Shown: piece by piece, positions 62,663-64,000 of the stretch
How the letters are laid out: every line of letters starts with the position of its first letter
How positions within the stretch are numbered: the stretch's first letter is position 1
From: Coriaria nepalensis
Lineage: Eukaryota; Streptophyta; Magnoliopsida; Cucurbitales; Coriariaceae
NCBI GenBank assembly: GCA_027186245.1
Contig: CP114481.1
Coordinates: forward strand, 50,437,501 to 50,501,500
Length of the DNA stretch: 64,000 nucleotides
Direction: 5' to 3'
Position numbers and translations under genes: made by a program
Notes under the pieces: generated by a model
Seen by the model: the letters and a program-made list of their open reading frames with translations, nothing else
What the model was told of the DNA's origin: nothing
Databases searched by the model: none

Positions 62663-64000
62663 TCGAATAGACTCAGTGACATGACTTAAAGCTAAACAAA
62701 TGCATTGTTGCCTTCAATAGATCAACTGCAAGTTATGCACGAAACTCATGTTTAAAGGCCGAATTTCGTTCGAAGTGATTTAGAATGATTCACTGACTAA
62801 AAGAGACGCAAAAATATGACTTTAAGGCTAAAAAATGCATAGTTGCCATCAATAGATCAATTGGAAGTTATGCACGAAAGTCGCGTTTTAAATGCACAAA
62901 GAGAATTGGTTCGAAGTGCCTTCAAACAATTTAATGGTTGAAAACACTGAGTGATATGCTTTTTAATGGTAAAATAATGCATTGTTGTCTTCAGTAGATT
63001 AATTACAAGTTTTGTAAGAAAAAAATGTTTGAAGGGCGAAAATAGAATTCGTTCGAATTAATTTAGAATGATTTAATGACTAGAAGAGACTCAGTGACAT
63101 GACATTAAGCTTAAACAAATGCATCGTTGCCTTCAATAGATCAACTGCAAGTTACGCACGAAAGTCATGTTTAAAGGCCGAATTTCTTTCGAAGTGATTT
63201 AGAATGATTTACTGATTAAAAGAGACGCAAAAATATAACTTTAAGGCTAAAAAATGCATAGTTGCCATCAATAGATCAAGCGCAAGATATGCATGAAAGT
63301 TGCGTTTTAAATTCAAAAAAAGAATTGGTTCGAAGTGCCTTCAAACAATTTAATGATTGAAAAGACTGAGTGATATGCTTTTTAATGGTAAAATAATGCA
63401 TTGTTGTCTTCAGTAGATTAATTACAAGTTTTGTAAGAAAATAATGTTTGAAGGGTGAAAATAGAATTCCTTCGAATTAATTTAGAATGATTTAATGACT
63501 AGAAGAGACTCAATGACATGAGTTTAAGGCTAAACAAATGCATCGTTGCCTTGAAAAGACCAAATGCAAGTTACGCACGAAAGTCATGTTTAAAGGCCGA
63601 ATTTCTTTCGAAGTGATTTAGAATGATTTACTGACTAAACGAGACGCAAAAATATGACTTTAAGGCTAAAAAAATGCATAGTTGCCATCAGTAGATCAAT
63701 TGCAAGTTAAGCATGAAAGTCGCGTTTTAAATGCAAAAAGAGAACTGGTTCGAAGTGCCTTCAAACAATTTAATGGTTGAAAACACTGAGTGATATGCTT
63801 TTTAATGGTAACATAATGCATTGTTGTCTTGAGTAGATTAATTACAAGTTTTGTAAGAAAATAATGTTTGAAGGGCGAAAATAGAATTCGTTCGAATTAA
63901 TTTAGAATGATTTAATGACTAGAAGAGACTCAATGACATGAGTTTAAGGCTAAACAAATGCATTGTTGCCTATAAAAGATCAACTGCAAGTTATGCACGA
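62663..64000 (+). repeat. Right-end divergent units and partial unit
   Basis: Units start at 62663, 63081, 63500 and 63920 (partial, 81 bp, cut by the window end). After about 62,720 the 7.92-kb superrepeat match is lost. Units 63081 and 63500 share atgcatcgttgcc, gttacgcacg, ttttaatggtaa and caagttttgtaag, and look like a further local family that continues past the window. No gene seen. Confidence 0.88.

Larger units (their letters stand above)
57828..62720 (+). repeat. 7,919-bp superrepeat, partial second copy
   Basis: Units start at 57828, 58246, 58666, 59085, 59505 (651 bp, with insert), 60156, 60577, 60996, 61415, 61825, 62244 and 62663. From about 59,085 to about 62,720 it follows 51,166 to about 54,800 at an offset of 7,919 bp, becoming 7,920 after one extra A near 60,512. 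The first two units match 54743 and 55161 better than 49909 and 50327, for example agaagataatg and caatcgcacg. The left part is therefore mosaic. The match ends at about 62,722, where attaactata becomes atcaactgca. Confidence 0.87.
1..64000 (+). repeat. Tandem satellite array, three-monomer ~420-bp unit, spanning the whole window
   Basis: The entire window is one head-to-tail satellite array. Unit starts were followed by the junction gact(a/c)gaagagac, which recurs about every 419-420 bp from position 1 to 63,920. That gives 152 complete units plus an 81-bp partial unit at the end. No inverted block was seen. Each unit holds three related monomers, A, B and C. Exceptions to unit length are 284 bp (56,421 and 56,705), 410 bp (53,495 and 61,415) and 651 bp (51,586 and 59,505). 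Arrays with several tiers of higher-order repeats are typical of centromeric or nearby heterochromatin in plants and animals; the chromosomal location here is inference. The strand is arbitrary. No coding gene or RNA gene was recognised. Confidence 0.97.

Noticed and set aside
1..64000. CRISPR-like regularly spaced repeats
   Set aside because: There are no short repeats with unique spacers. The whole ~140-bp monomer repeats with gradual divergence, and there are no cas genes.
1..64000. tRNA, rRNA, telomeric repeat or microsatellite blocks
   Set aside because: No cloverleaf-like gene, rDNA segment, TTTAGGG or TTAGGG run, or long simple repeat was seen in reading the window.
1..64000. Naming the species from the satellite
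   Set aside because: I do not recognise the monomer as a named satellite, and a match from memory would be a guess. A database search with the 420-bp consensus would settle it.

Overview
This window contains no gene that I can support. All 64 kb is one tandem satellite-DNA array, AT-rich by eye (roughly one third G+C), of the kind found in eukaryotic centromeric, pericentromeric or subtelomeric heterochromatin. I favour a plant, because the array has large multi-tier higher-order repeats and its one foreign insert looks like plant intergenic DNA. The species cannot be named from this sequence and an animal is not excluded. There are no rRNA, tRNA, telomeric or transposon protein-coding sequences, and no bacterial gene structure.

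Basic architecture. Three related monomers, A (~136 bp), B (~141-142 bp) and C (~142 bp), follow each other head to tail and make a ~419-420 bp unit. I traced 152 complete units and one partial unit, all in the same orientation. Four depart strongly in size: two 651-bp units carry a foreign 248-bp insert, and two 284-bp units have lost one monomer. Two further units have a 9-bp deletion.

Layout. (1) 1-20,138 is a divergent, mosaic left flank built from many unit types. It holds nested segmental duplications with spacings of 1,679, 4,198, 7,131 and about 2,936 bp. (2) 20,139-21,395 is transitional. (3) 21,396-44,036 is a strongly homogenised core built from a 1,258-bp higher-order repeat of three units, here called alpha, beta and gamma. 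It includes 4-, 5- and 6-unit expansions and chimeric units, and its right end passes into a younger 839-bp two-unit repeat. (4) 44,037-49,908 is a right flank that repeats left-flank unit types in the same left-to-right order, with units missing. (5) 49,909 to about 62,720 is a separate 7,919/7,920-bp superrepeat, one full copy and one partial copy, each with the same 248-bp insert. (6) 62,663-64,000 is the start of another set of divergent units.

How it works together. The sequence records satellite evolution by unequal exchange and segmental duplication. A three-unit block at 8,394-9,651 resembles the founder of the core repeat. Chimeric units mark exchange points, and one unit (58,666-59,084) is an insert-free relative of the insert-bearing units. 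Every monomer has a TTCG-centred motif at the same alignment position. In many A monomers it matches seven of nine core positions of the mammalian CENP-B box, which is the most interesting functional lead here.
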